Source: Desulfobacteraceae bacterium UBA5616
GTDB taxonomy: Bacteria > Desulfobacterota > Desulfobacteria > Desulfobacterales > UBA5616
DNA length: 38,441 nt
Direction: 5' to 3'
NCBI GenBank assembly: GCA_002423615.1
Contig: DIKO01000113.1
Location: forward strand, 319 to 38,759
The translations under genes were made by a program, and so were the position numbers. Positions 15,769 through 24,171 of the stretch are shown here, in pieces (positions within the stretch are counted from its first letter, which is position 1; every line of letters starts with the position of its first letter). The notes below the pieces were generated by a model. It ran no database searches, was not told the DNA's origin, and worked only from the letters and a program-made list of their open reading frames with translations.

Positions 15769-16449
15769 TTACTGACCGGCCACGTCCCGTCCGCAGTGTT
15801 TGCAGATAGCGGCCCTGCTTTTGATAATCTCCGCGCAGAAGGGGCATTCCCGGATGAACTGACGGTCGTATATCTTTTTTATCGCACCGTTAACGGTTTT
15901 CTGAAGAACCTCGTTGCCGAATCTCGCGTTTCTGACTGCTTCAACCGCATCCGCCCCGCAGATATCGCCGAACATCTCCGCCGCTTTTATCCGGACCCGC
16001 GTGGGTTCGGTCGAGTCCAGAAGAATCCGGACTATGGTCAGATCATCCTTTTCCACATAACAGGACGCAAGAATTGAGAACCCCTTCTTGATGGCTTCCT
16101 TGAGGACTTCCTGCTGGAAAACGACCTCATCGTCGATCACCTGGCCCGTGGCGCCCATGGGGGAAAATACCGGCATGCACTCAAAATTCTTGGCATCCGG
16201 ATAGGTGAAGCAACGGTATGAGGCATGATGGGAATAATTCTCGCGCATGTTGTCCCATCCTTGAACATACAAAGGGCACTCATCATTAAAGCACATGTAA
16301 AGATAGGGCGAGCCCCATCCCAATCCATCACTGAAATTCATGGACGGCGCTTCCCAGATGCTCATTTGCTTTCCGCAATTGGGGCAAACAGGCTTCTCCC
16401 GGGACATCATGTCTTCCAGTATTTCATCCTTGGTTTTAATTGCCGACAT
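15769..16449 (-). CDS. Zinc-ribbon protein of unknown function
   Basis: The product is 226 aa with zinc-ribbon motifs at both ends: CPNCGKQ near residue 22 (paired with the later CFNDECP) and CPFCAEIIKSRAAICKHCG at the C-terminus, a C-x2-C-x10-C-x2-C ribbon. Between them lie an aromatic-rich segment (GLGWGSPYLYMC, YSHHASYRCFTYPD) and a helical stretch, roughly 125-185 (LLDSTEPTRVRIKAAEMFGDI), reminiscent of HEAT-like repeats. No enzyme motif is evident. AAGGAG sits 5 nt before ATG 16449, so the start is good. I believe similar proteins occur in sulfate-reducing Deltaproteobacteria but cannot name a role. Confidence 0.72.
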   Translation of the reverse strand: MSAIKTKDEILEDMMSREKPVCPNCGKQMSIWEAPSMNFSDGLGWGSPYLYMCFNDECPLYVQGWDNMRENYSHHASYRCFTYPDAKNFECMPVFSPMGATGQVIDDEVVFQQEVLKEAIKKGFSILASCYVEKDDLTIVRILLDSTEPTRVRIKAAEMFGDICGADAVEAVRNARFGNEVLQKTVNGAIKKIYDRQFIRECPFCAEIIKSRAAICKHCGRDVAGQ

Positions 16450-16580
16450 ATGGTCTCCTTATCGTAAAGGCTGAAAAATACCCCTTCCGTCCTGGTATAT
16501 ATTGTCCGCTTCGTGGATCTATTATGGGTTTAACCCTGTCAGCGGTCAGTCTGCAGAAACTAAGGCTCAAAATCAGGATG

Positions 16581-17312
16581 TCAATGTCTTGATCCAAGAA
16601 GGGCCTGCTTTACGGCCTCAATGCCTATTTTCAATAGGGACACATTATCGGATTTGGCCGATTCCATCATTTCAGGATCCATGACTGAATGATCCACTAT
16701 TCCTTTCTTGAAAAGATGGGGGCGGAAATTGTCCAGGTCGTAACAGGCCATATGGAAAAGATGCCGGGTGGAAAGGGGCAGTGATCCCGGGACCAGCGCA
16801 TTTTTAAGGCTGATCACGTCCATCATCAAGTCGTTTAATGAATTGTAGGTCGGAAGGCCCTGCCGAAGGATCCATTCTTTAACCGTTTGGGTTGATTCCT
16901 GCTCGAATCCACGGCAATGGGGTTCTTTCATGAGCATATAATACTCCGAAATGGCACCTGTTTCCCGGTTCCTGGAGACGGCCCTGGCCAGCGGGTACAT
17001 ACGGCAGGAAGTGGGACGGTCCTCGTAAATACGGCAGCCTTCGGGCGTAACAAAAGGACATTTCAGACCGGCGCCATCCACGGGTTTCAGGGTGACAATG
17101 GGAAGACCGGATTCAGGACCGGTGTGAAATTGACAATACCGGGCCAGAAAATCGGTTGAAGTCATGCCCAGCCTGATTTTCATTCTTAAAATATCATACG
17201 GGGTCAAAAACTGGTTCAAATCCCTGCAGCATTCATTGAAGCACGAAACAGAAGGCGCGCATAGAAAATTAAACCTCGTTCCCGATGAAACGGGTGTCAT
17301 ATTATCGTTCAT
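16581..17312 (-). CDS. YkgJ-type cysteine cluster protein
   Basis: The product is 243 aa. Near the N-terminus is the cysteine cluster CAPSVSCFNECC followed by LTPYDILRMK, and then CPFV-x4-GCRIYEDRPTSCRMYPL. This is the pattern of the CxxCxxCC (YkgJ / PF03692) family, thought to bind zinc or an iron-sulfur cluster. These proteins are widespread and uncharacterised. The C-terminal half is helical and without motifs. The ATG at 17312 gives MNDNMTPVSSG; a second Met at codon 5 could equally be the start. It is transcribed away from the apr operon, with the shared intergenic region of 462 nt between them. Confidence 0.78.
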   Translation of the reverse strand: MNDNMTPVSSGTRFNFLCAPSVSCFNECCRDLNQFLTPYDILRMKIRLGMTSTDFLARYCQFHTGPESGLPIVTLKPVDGAGLKCPFVTPEGCRIYEDRPTSCRMYPLARAVSRNRETGAISEYYMLMKEPHCRGFEQESTQTVKEWILRQGLPTYNSLNDLMMDVISLKNALVPGSLPLSTRHLFHMACYDLDNFRPHLFKKGIVDHSVMDPEMMESAKSDNVSLLKIGIEAVKQALLGSRH

Positions 17313-17408
17313 AACCCTTTACCCTGTGTTATTCAGCATCAAGCCGGGCCAAAAGGTTAAGTTCACGGGGCGGGTTTGTCAATAAAAAATCGGGTGTCCC
17401 GTCATTCA

Positions 17409-17499
17409 GTCCCGGGGAGGCATTCCGCAATATATGCGGGGGTATAAAGTTTAAATATCAATATATTGGGATTGCCTATGGTTTCCCCGGGACAATCCC
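17409..17499. repeat. Competing inverted repeats upstream of apr
   Basis: Arms GTCCCGGGGA (17409-17418) and TCCCCGGGAC (17484-17493) are perfect complements, extended inward by GGCA/TGCC. A second pair, GGGATTG (17468-17474) and CAATCCC (17493-17499), overlaps the right arm, so the two stems exclude each other in RNA. The layout is attenuator-like, but the better promoters lie downstream of it, so it may instead act on DNA or belong to a longer transcript. Confidence 0.45.
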
Positions 17500-17530
17500 G
17501 GCCGCCTTGATTTCGGTCGGGCAAAAATTG

Positions 17531-17559
17531 TTGACAAGTAAAATACCCAGTGATATTCA
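17531..17559 (+). promoter_or_regulatory. Candidate apr operon promoter P1
   Basis: TTGACA at 17531-17536, a 17-nt spacer, then TATTCA at 17554-17559: a perfect -35 and a fair -10. Its spacer contains AAAATACCCA, the left arm of an inverted repeat. Confidence 0.55.
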
Positions 17560-17611
17560 ATGGAGCTTGTTGGAGGGTCAATTATATATTGTTGAATTTA
17601 ATGGGTATTTT
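17540..17611. repeat. Inverted repeat spanning the two apr promoters, possible operator pair
   Basis: AAAATACCCA (17540-17549) and TGGGTATTTT (17602-17611) are perfect complements. Beyond them, in inverted orientation, both continue to an ATTCAA (with one or two mismatches). Each arm lies inside the spacer of a separate candidate promoter, which suits two operator half-sites for a regulator. No known consensus (Rex, HcpR) is matched convincingly. Confidence 0.4.
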
Positions 17612-17621
17612 TTAATATAGA
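17592..17621 (+). promoter_or_regulatory. Candidate apr operon promoter P2
   Basis: TTGAAT at 17592-17597, an 18-nt spacer and TATAGA at 17616-17621. It is weaker than P1 and 61 nt downstream of it. Its spacer holds the right arm TGGGTATTTT. Confidence 0.35.
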
Positions 17622-17774
17622 CAACGGATCGTATTTTTGAGAAAAGCCGACACACAGAAGAAGGTCAGGAAAAAGAAGGGAGGTGGCGGGAGCTTAATAA
17701 AAATACTGTTTTTGTTGTATTTTGGATTTTTTATTAACAGAAATTTTTACAAAGCAGAATTAGGAGGTATCTAA

Positions 17775-18209
17775 ATGCCAAGTTTTGTAATTCAAGAAAA
17801 ATGTGATGGTTGCAAAGGCGGGGACAAAACCGCGTGTATGTACATTTGCCCCAACGACCTGATGGTGTTGGATCCCAACGCGATGAAGGCTTACAATCAG
17901 GAGCCGGATCAGTGCTGGGAATGTTTTTCTTGCGTCAAAATATGCCCCACTCAGGCGATCGAAGTCCGCGGATATGCTGATTTTGTACCCCTCGGGAGCA
18001 GCATCATGCCCATGATGGGTACCGAAGATGTCATGTGGACCTGCAAGTTCAGAAATGGTCTTGTGAAACGCTTCAAGTTCCCCATCAGAACAACCCCCGA
18101 AGGCGCTGCCAACGATTATGCGGCCCTTAAAGGAAAAGATCTGGAGTCACAGTTGCTTTCAACGGAAGAGGCGGACGGAAAAGTCATGCCGACCCCGAAA
18201 ACTGTTTAA
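17775..18209 (+). CDS. aprB: Adenylylsulfate (APS) reductase beta subunit
   Basis: The product is 144 aa, the usual length. AprB carries two 4Fe-4S clusters that pass electrons to the FAD of AprA for reduction of APS to sulfite and AMP. Cluster ligands: CDGCKGGDKTACMYICP (C-x2-C-x8-C-x3-C, residues about 10-26) and CWECFSCVKICP (C-x2-C-x2-C-x3-C, about 50-61). A C-terminal tail (about 80-144) of the type that wraps around AprA follows. AGGAGG is 7 nt before the ATG. The stop is followed after 68 nt by aprA in one operon. Confidence 0.96.
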   Translation: MPSFVIQEKCDGCKGGDKTACMYICPNDLMVLDPNAMKAYNQEPDQCWECFSCVKICPTQAIEVRGYADFVPLGSSIMPMMGTEDVMWTCKFRNGLVKRFKFPIRTTPEGAANDYAALKGKDLESQLLSTEEADGKVMPTPKTV

Positions 18210-18277
18210 GAAGCTTTGATTTTATTTGATAAATTACTCTGATGAATATTAGATTTCCAATTTAAGGAGGATATAAT

Positions 18278-20254
18278 ATGGCATTACCAAATAAACCTTT
18301 GGGAGAAACTAAGGCCGTAAGAGATCCGGAAGTTGTTGAGAAAGAAGTCGACATTCTTATCGTCGGCGGCGGTATGGCTGCTTGCGGAACTGCTTTTGAG
18401 GTCAATAAGTGGAAAAAAGATAACCAGACCGTTCTGTTATGTGACAAAGCCGCAATGGAAAGAAGCGGCGCAGTTGCCCAGGGACTTTCGGCTATCAACA
18501 CCTATATCGGTGAAAATGCACCTGAAGATTACGTACGCATGGTTCGTAACGACCTCATGGGCATTGTCCGTGAAGACTTGATCTATGATCTGGGCTGCCA
18601 CGTTGATGATTCCGTATATCTGTTTGAAGAATGGGGACTCCCCGTCTGGAAAAAAACCGCCGACGGCAAAAACATGGACGGTAAAAAAGGTCAGTCCGCC
18701 GGAACGTTAAAAAGCGGTGCCCAACCGGTTAGAACCGGTAAATGGCAGATCATGATCAACGGTGAATCTTACAAGAGAATTGTTGCCGAAGCGGCTAAAA
18801 AAGCTTTGGGCACAGACAATATCCTGGAAAGGGTTTTCATCGTTGAACTGCTCCTGGATGCCAACAAAGAAAACACGATCGCCGGGGCGGTGGGATTCTC
18901 GGTTCGCGAAAACAAAGTTTACATCATCAAATGCAAGACCATGATGGTTGCCTGCGGCGGCGCAGTTAATATCTATCAGCCCCGTTCGGTTGGTGAAGGC
19001 AAGGGACGCGCATGGTACCCGGTATGGAATGCCGGGTCCACTTACACGATGTGCATGAAAGTCGGTGCCGAACTTTCCATGATGGAAAACCGTTTCACGC
19101 CGGCCCGTTTTAAAGACGGTTACGGCCCGGTCGGCGCATGGTTCCTGCTGTTCAAGGCCAAAACCTTGAATGGACTGGGTGAAAACTTCGCCGCCAGCGA
19201 CGCTGCAAAGAAAGAGCTTGAAAAATATGCACCTTATGGAACCGCCGCCATTACGCCGACCTGTCTGCGTAACCACCTGATGCTGTTTGAAATGAAAGAA
19301 GGCCGCGGTCCCATCATCATGGATACGGTAACTGCTCTGGCCGAACTCGGAAAAACCATGGACAAGAAAGAACTCAAGCATCTGGAATCCGAAGCCTGGG
19401 AAGATTTCCTCGACATGACCTGCGGTCAGGCCAACCTGTGGTGCGCGCAGAACTGCGAACCGGAAAAGAAGAATTCCGAAGTTATGCCCACCGAACCGTA
19501 CCTTCTGGGTTCTCACTCAGGGTGCTGCGGTCTGTGGACCTCCGGACCGGATTTTGACTGGGTCCCGGAAGCCTACAAGATCAAAGCCGACAACGGTAAA
19601 GTTTACAACCGTATGACCACGGTTAACGGCCTTTTCACCTCCGGTGACGGCGTGGGTTGCTCCGGTCATAAATTCTCTTCAGGTTCCCATGCTGAAGGCC
19701 GTATGGCTGCCAAACAGATGGTTCGCTACGCCGTCGATCATGCGGATTTCAAACCGACCCTGTCACAGACCAAAGAACAACTGGTTGACCTGGTTTACAA
19801 ACCGGTTCGTACTTTCCTGGACAACTGTAATTACACCACAGCAGTGGACATCAACCCCAATTACGTCAAACCGAATGGAATGATGTACCGGTTGATGAAA
19901 GCCACCCATGAGTATGGTGCGGGTACTGCTACCTACTACCAGACCAGCAGCAAAAACCTCGAAGTCGTCATGGATCTTCTTCAGACCATGCGCGAAGACT
20001 GCGAAAAACTGGCTGCCGGCGATCTCCACGAACTCATGAGAGCATGGGAAATCGAGCACAGGATCTGGACCGTTGAAGCCCATCTGCGTCATATCCAGTT
20101 CCGTAAAGAAACCCGCTACCCCGGATTTTACTACCAGGCGGATTACCCCGGACAGGATGATGCAAACTGGTTTGCGTTTGTTAACTCCAAATTCGATCCC
20201 AAAGCTAAAAAATGGGATATCTTCAAGAGAGACTATATTAAAATTATCCCCTGA
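18278..20254 (+). CDS. aprA: Adenylylsulfate (APS) reductase alpha subunit
   Basis: The product is 658 aa, in line with the family. It is the FAD-bearing catalytic subunit that converts APS to sulfite and AMP through an FAD-sulfite adduct. Seen: the dinucleotide fold DILIVGGGMAACGTAFE at about residues 25-41, RSGAVAQGLSAINTY, the fumarate-reductase-like core, RNHLMLFEMKEGRGPI, and GSHSGCCGLWTSGPD, the C-terminal active-site region. AAGGAGGATATAAT gives a strong ribosome binding site. The operon ends at a perfect terminator 40 nt downstream. It forms an AprAB heterodimer with the preceding gene. Confidence 0.97.
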   Translation: MALPNKPLGETKAVRDPEVVEKEVDILIVGGGMAACGTAFEVNKWKKDNQTVLLCDKAAMERSGAVAQGLSAINTYIGENAPEDYVRMVRNDLMGIVREDLIYDLGCHVDDSVYLFEEWGLPVWKKTADGKNMDGKKGQSAGTLKSGAQPVRTGKWQIMINGESYKRIVAEAAKKALGTDNILERVFIVELLLDANKENTIAGAVGFSVRENKVYIIKCKTMMVACGGAVNIYQPRSVGEGKGRAWYPVWNAGSTYTMCMKVGAELSMMENRFTPARFKDGYGPVGAWFLLFKAKTLNGLGENFAASDAAKKELEKYAPYGTAAITPTCLRNHLMLFEMKEGRGPIIMDTVTALAELGKTMDKKELKHLESEAWEDFLDMTCGQANLWCAQNCEPEKKNSEVMPTEPYLLGSHSGCCGLWTSGPDFDWVPEAYKIKADNGKVYNRMTTVNGLFTSGDGVGCSGHKFSSGSHAEGRMAAKQMVRYAVDHADFKPTLSQTKEQLVDLVYKPVRTFLDNCNYTTAVDINPNYVKPNGMMYRLMKATHEYGAGTATYYQTSSKNLEVVMDLLQTMREDCEKLAAGDLHELMRAWEIEHRIWTVEAHLRHIQFRKETRYPGFYYQADYPGQDDANWFAFVNSKFDPKAKKWDIFKRDYIKIIP

Positions 20255-20293
20255 TTAATACTCGGTAGACCCTCAATCAGGTGATCGCAGTAC

Positions 20294-20328
20294 GCCTCCA
20301 GGTGTTTTACAACACCTGGAGGCTTTTT
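20294..20328 (+). terminator. Rho-independent terminator of aprBA
   Basis: A perfect 13-bp stem, GCCTCCAGGTGTT (20294-20306) with AACACCTGGAGGC (20311-20323), has a 4-nt loop TTAC and is followed by five T. It separates apr from qmo transcription. Confidence 0.9.
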
Positions 20329-20349
20329 CATAGAAGTTGATACAGGCTG

Positions 20350-20411
20350 ATATCTGATATCTTGAACAATTTACGGCAACAGGCGGGGAAATTGTTCAAG
20401 ATATCAGATAT
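20350..20411. repeat. 23-bp perfect inverted repeat upstream of qmoA
   Basis: The arms 20350-20372 and 20389-20411 are exact reverse complements over 23 nt around a 16-nt GC-rich loop. The arms include ATATCTGATATC and TTGAACAATTT. No T-tract follows, so it is not a terminator. It could be a protein-binding palindrome, a leader RNA stem or a dispersed repeat element. Confidence 0.7.
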
Positions 20412-20425
20412 AACACGGATTAAGG

Positions 20426-20453
20426 GGTATCGTCCCGGCAAACGGCCGATACC
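20426..20453. repeat. Second inverted repeat in the qmo leader
   Basis: GGTATCG (20426-20432) pairs perfectly with CGATACC (20447-20453) across a 14-nt GC-rich loop. It lies 42 nt before the qmoA start codon and 15 nt after the larger repeat. Confidence 0.45.
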
Positions 20454-20494
20454 ACAAGAGAGATCATCCATTAAACGTAAAACGGAGGGATAGC

Positions 20495-21772
20495 ATGACA
20501 GAAGACAAAGCAGCCCCTGCGAGCGGAAGCATTTTGGTGGTCGGCGGAGGAATCAGTGGGTTGACCGCTGCCCTTGAAGCCGCCGAAGTGGGGTACGAGG
20601 TGTTCCTGGTCGAAAAAAATCCATCCCTGGGCGGGAGAGTTTCACAGCTGAATCAGTATTTTCCGAAGCTATGCCCCCCGACCTGCGGACTTGAGATCAA
20701 CTTCAGAAGAATCAAGGACAATCCGAGAGTTAAAGTATTTACCCTTGCCGAAGTTGAAAAAGTGGAAGGTTCCCCTGGAAATTACAACGTGGCCATCAGG
20801 CTCAACCCCCGGTACGTCAATGAGAACTGTACCTGCTGCGGGGCCTGTGCCGAAGCCTGCCGGACGGAGATTCCCAGTGAACACAATTTCTCCATGAACA
20901 GAACCAAGGCGGCTTATTTGCCCCATGAAATGGCCTTTCCTGCCCGATATGTCATTTCTCCCCAGATCGTCGGAACGGATGACGGCGCCCGATGCATGGA
21001 AGCCTGCAAATACAATGCGGTTGATCTGGACATGAAGGCTAAAACCCTGAATCTCGCAGTGGGATCCGTCATATGGGCCACGGGCTGGCAGCCCTACGAC
21101 GCGACAAAAATGGATAATCTCGGGTTCGGGCTGTATCAGAACGTCGTCACCAATATGATGCTCGAACGGCTCGCATCTAAAAACGGCCCCACCCAGGGAA
21201 AAATTGTTCGTCCGTCGGACGACAAGGCCCCGGCAAGCGTGGCCTTTGTTCAATGCGCAGGGTCGCGTGATGAGAACCATCTGCCTTATTGTTCCTACAT
21301 CTGCTGCATGGCGTCGTTAAAACATGCCACCTATATCCGTGCCCAGTACCCGGATGCCAAGATTTACATTTTTTATATCGACCTGCGGGCTCCCGGAGAT
21401 CGGTATGAAAAATTCTACACCAAAATCAAGGAAGATAAAAATGTCTTTTTCATCAAAGGAAAAGTCGCCGAGGTCAGCGAAGATCCGAATACCAAAAATA
21501 TTATGGTTGTTGCGGAAAATGCGGTAACCGGGGAAAAAATCCGCCAGACCGTTGAAATGGCGGTGCTGGCCACCGGCATGCAGCCGACGGCGGCTGTTTC
21601 CAAGCTGTCGGCAGATCTTAAATACAATGAGGACGGTTTTATTATCAATGACTATGACAAAGGCGGAATGTTCGCGGCAGGATGCGCCAATAAACCGGCC
21701 GACGTGGTATCTTCCAACCAGAATGCCACCGGTATGGCCTTGAAGGCAATTCAAACTCTGGTGAGAAGGTAG
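20495..21772 (+). CDS. qmoA: Quinone-interacting oxidoreductase complex subunit QmoA
   Basis: The product is 425 aa and HdrA-like. QmoABC carries electrons between menaquinol and APS reductase at the membrane. Residues about 10-45 form the FAD fold (ILVVGGGISGLTAALEAAE, SLGGRVSQ), followed by the HdrA-type cysteine pair KLCPPTCGLEI and a cluster of cysteines CTCCGACAEAC. The second FAD or NAD region includes VQCAGSRDE and the C-terminal ATGMQPTAA. Both Cys positions of the CPPTC motif are Cys, not Sec. A GGAGG precedes the ATG. The gene follows the apr terminator and the paired inverted repeats, and is 10 nt before qmoB. Confidence 0.95.
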   Translation: MTEDKAAPASGSILVVGGGISGLTAALEAAEVGYEVFLVEKNPSLGGRVSQLNQYFPKLCPPTCGLEINFRRIKDNPRVKVFTLAEVEKVEGSPGNYNVAIRLNPRYVNENCTCCGACAEACRTEIPSEHNFSMNRTKAAYLPHEMAFPARYVISPQIVGTDDGARCMEACKYNAVDLDMKAKTLNLAVGSVIWATGWQPYDATKMDNLGFGLYQNVVTNMMLERLASKNGPTQGKIVRPSDDKAPASVAFVQCAGSRDENHLPYCSYICCMASLKHATYIRAQYPDAKIYIFYIDLRAPGDRYEKFYTKIKEDKNVFFIKGKVAEVSEDPNTKNIMVVAENAVTGEKIRQTVEMAVLATGMQPTAAVSKLSADLKYNEDGFIINDYDKGGMFAAGCANKPADVVSSNQNATGMALKAIQTLVRR

Positions 21773-21782
21773 GAGGTTATTC

Positions 21783-24122
21783 ATGGATAAAAAATACGGT
21801 GTATATATATGCACAGGTTGTGGCATCGGGGATGTTCTGGACATTGAGTCTCTGAGCGGTGTCGCCTCGGGGGAAGGCCTGCCGGTTAAAACCCATGAGT
21901 TTCTCTGCGGAAAAGACGGCGTCTCAGTCCTTAATAAAGATATCGAAGAAAACGGCATTAACACCCTGATTATCGCCGCATGTTCCAGGAGGGTCAATTT
22001 CGATACATTCCGGTTTCCCGGCTGTATCGTGGACCGGGTCAATATCCGGGAGCAGGTGGTATGGTCCCATCCACGAGCGGATTTCCCCGCCCTTGAAGAG
22101 GAACAGAAGAATGACGGCGAGCATTTTGACCGTGTTCAAATGCTGGCCGAGGACTACCTCCGGATGGGAATGGCCAAAGTTCAGAAAATCCAGCTTCCCG
22201 AACCCTATAAGGTTGAAAATCTCAGCCGGAAAGTTCTGGTTATCGGCGGCGGCATCACCGGGATTTCAGCGGCAATGGATGTTGCCAAAGCCGGATATGA
22301 TGTGACTATAGTGGAAAAGGAAAATTCACTTGGGGGCTATGCCTCTAAAATCAGGAAGCAGCTTCCGGTCAATGCGCCTTACGACAACCTCATCAATCCG
22401 GTAATACAGTCCAAGATCAGGGAAGCGGAGTCGTTTTCCAACATTACCGTTAAGACAGGGACCATGGTTGCCCGTATCGCCGGACAACCCGGAGAATTTA
22501 CCGTGACCTTCAAAAAGCCCGGTGAAAAGATCGAATTCGACGTTCCCTATCCCCTTCCCCCGGAAATGAAGGTGGATGAAAACGGCAAGGAACTGGATGC
22601 TGATAAATTAAATGAAAAATATATGGAATACAATCAGGGGAGGAAGGATATCCTGACCCTGGACCCTGATGGGGAACTTTACGGTTCAGTGATTCTGGCC
22701 GCCGGCTGGCGCCCCGCCGAAATTGGGGGTGATCAATACGCCCATCTGGGTTATGGACAAATTCCCGACGTAGTGACCAACCATCAGTTCGAAGAAATCG
22801 CCGCAAAGGGCAAAATCGTTAAACCCTCGGACGGCAAGGAGGCCAAATCCGTGGTCTTCATTCAGAGTCCGGGCAAGGATCAGGATGACCGGGATTTCGA
22901 ATATGCCGGCGCCGTAACCAGTCTGGTTTCTCTGAAACAAGCCAAATACGTACGGGAAGACTACGCCGACGGTAAAGCCTATATTCTCTATCAGCACATG
23001 CGGACCCCCGGCCTGTCGGAGAACTTTTACAAGGGCATCCAGCAGGATCCCGGGATCTTTCTCACCAAGGGACAGGTCATCTCCGTTTCCAAAAACGGAA
23101 GCGGCCTTATCGTTGAAGCCGACAACACCCTTCTGGGAGATAAAATCGCCGTCAAGGCCGACATGGTGGTATTGGCCGCCGGCATGGTTCCGGAAACCAA
23201 GTTTGATCCGGTGGTCAATCTGGCCTACCGCCAGGGCCCGGCCTTCAGGGATATCGGGCTGTTCAACGGGTATTCAGATTCCAACTTCATCTGCTTTCCC
23301 TATGAAACCCAGCGGACCGGCATTTACGCCGCGGGCGGCATCCGGCGAAGCATGACCATGGAAGAAGCCATCGAAGACGCCAGCGGCGCGGCCTTAAAGG
23401 CTATTCAGTGCCTGGAATCGGTCAACCGGGGCGTTTCGGTTCATCCCCGTTCAGGAGACATGACCTTCCCGGACTTCTTTTTCCAGAGATGTACCCAGTG
23501 CAAACGCTGTACGGAAGAATGCCCCTTCGGTGCCCTGGACGACGATGCCAAGGGAACGCCCAAACCCAATCCCACACGGTGCAGACGGTGCGGTACCTGC
23601 ATGGGCGCCTGTCCTGAAAGGATCATCGGTTTTGCAGACTATAACATCGACAGCATCGGTTCCATGGTAAAATCCATCTGGGTTCCGTCCTCGGACGATT
23701 ACTATGAACCGCCCATGCGCATTATCGGTCTGGTCTGCGAAAACGACGCCTATCCAGCCCTGGATATCGCAGGCCTCAACAAACTCAGCTATTCAGCGGA
23801 TGTCCGGTTTATCCCGGTGCGGTGCCTGGGTTCGGTCAACGTGATCTGGATCAAGGATGCCCTGGCCCAGGGCATGGACGGCGTTTTCCTGTTGGGCTGC
23901 AAGCACGGCGATGATTATCAGTGCCATTTTGTCAAGGGAAGCGAACTGGCGAATATTCGCATGCAGAAAATCGGCGACGCCCTCGCCAGCCTGGCCCTGG
24001 AAACGGAGCGGGTGGCCCAGTTTGAAATCGCCATTGATGAATATGACAAGATTCCTCAGATCGTGAATGACTTTGTCGACAGCGTCGTGGCGATGGGACC
24101 GAACCCCTTCAAGGGATTCTGA
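21783..24122 (+). CDS. qmoB: Quinone-interacting oxidoreductase complex subunit QmoB
   Basis: The product is 779 aa, combining HdrA-like and MvhD-like parts. It begins with a Cys-containing YICTGCGIGD segment, then FAD fold VLVIGGGITGISAAMDVAKAG at about 150-170. A pair of 4Fe-4S sites CTQCKRCTEECPFGAL and CRRCGTCMGACP lies at about 570-615. The C-terminal 130 residues resemble MvhD (the delta subunit of F420-non-reducing hydrogenase): VPVRCLGSVN and FLLGCKHGDDYQCHF with conserved Cys. It is thought to link the electron bifurcating or confurcating chemistry of Hdr-type enzymes to APS reduction. It is followed after 49 nt by qmoC, which has its own ribosome binding site. Confidence 0.95.
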   Translation: MDKKYGVYICTGCGIGDVLDIESLSGVASGEGLPVKTHEFLCGKDGVSVLNKDIEENGINTLIIAACSRRVNFDTFRFPGCIVDRVNIREQVVWSHPRADFPALEEEQKNDGEHFDRVQMLAEDYLRMGMAKVQKIQLPEPYKVENLSRKVLVIGGGITGISAAMDVAKAGYDVTIVEKENSLGGYASKIRKQLPVNAPYDNLINPVIQSKIREAESFSNITVKTGTMVARIAGQPGEFTVTFKKPGEKIEFDVPYPLPPEMKVDENGKELDADKLNEKYMEYNQGRKDILTLDPDGELYGSVILAAGWRPAEIGGDQYAHLGYGQIPDVVTNHQFEEIAAKGKIVKPSDGKEAKSVVFIQSPGKDQDDRDFEYAGAVTSLVSLKQAKYVREDYADGKAYILYQHMRTPGLSENFYKGIQQDPGIFLTKGQVISVSKNGSGLIVEADNTLLGDKIAVKADMVVLAAGMVPETKFDPVVNLAYRQGPAFRDIGLFNGYSDSNFICFPYETQRTGIYAAGGIRRSMTMEEAIEDASGAALKAIQCLESVNRGVSVHPRSGDMTFPDFFFQRCTQCKRCTEECPFGALDDDAKGTPKPNPTRCRRCGTCMGACPERIIGFADYNIDSIGSMVKSIWVPSSDDYYEPPMRIIGLVCENDAYPALDIAGLNKLSYSADVRFIPVRCLGSVNVIWIKDALAQGMDGVFLLGCKHGDDYQCHFVKGSELANIRMQKIGDALASLALETERVAQFEIAIDEYDKIPQIVNDFVDSVVAMGPNPFKGF

Positions 24123-24171
24123 TTTCTTTTACATCATTAACAGAATACTGCCTGATTAGGAGGAAATAAAA

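Larger units (their letters stand above)
17313..17774. other. Regulatory region between the YkgJ gene and aprB
   Basis: This 462-nt non-coding stretch is rich in signals. It holds a set of competing inverted repeats (17409-17499), two candidate aprB promoters (17531-17559 and 17592-17621), a 10-bp inverted repeat spanning both promoters (17540-17611), and a good ribosome binding site AGGAGG (17762-17767) 7 nt before aprB. On the minus strand TTGACA at 17382-17377 may drive the YkgJ gene. No small ORF looks coded. Confidence 0.6.

Noticed and set aside
20495..21772. Selenocysteine in the HdrA-like QmoA motif
   Set aside because: The motif reads CPPTCG with Cys codons at both places and no in-frame TGA.
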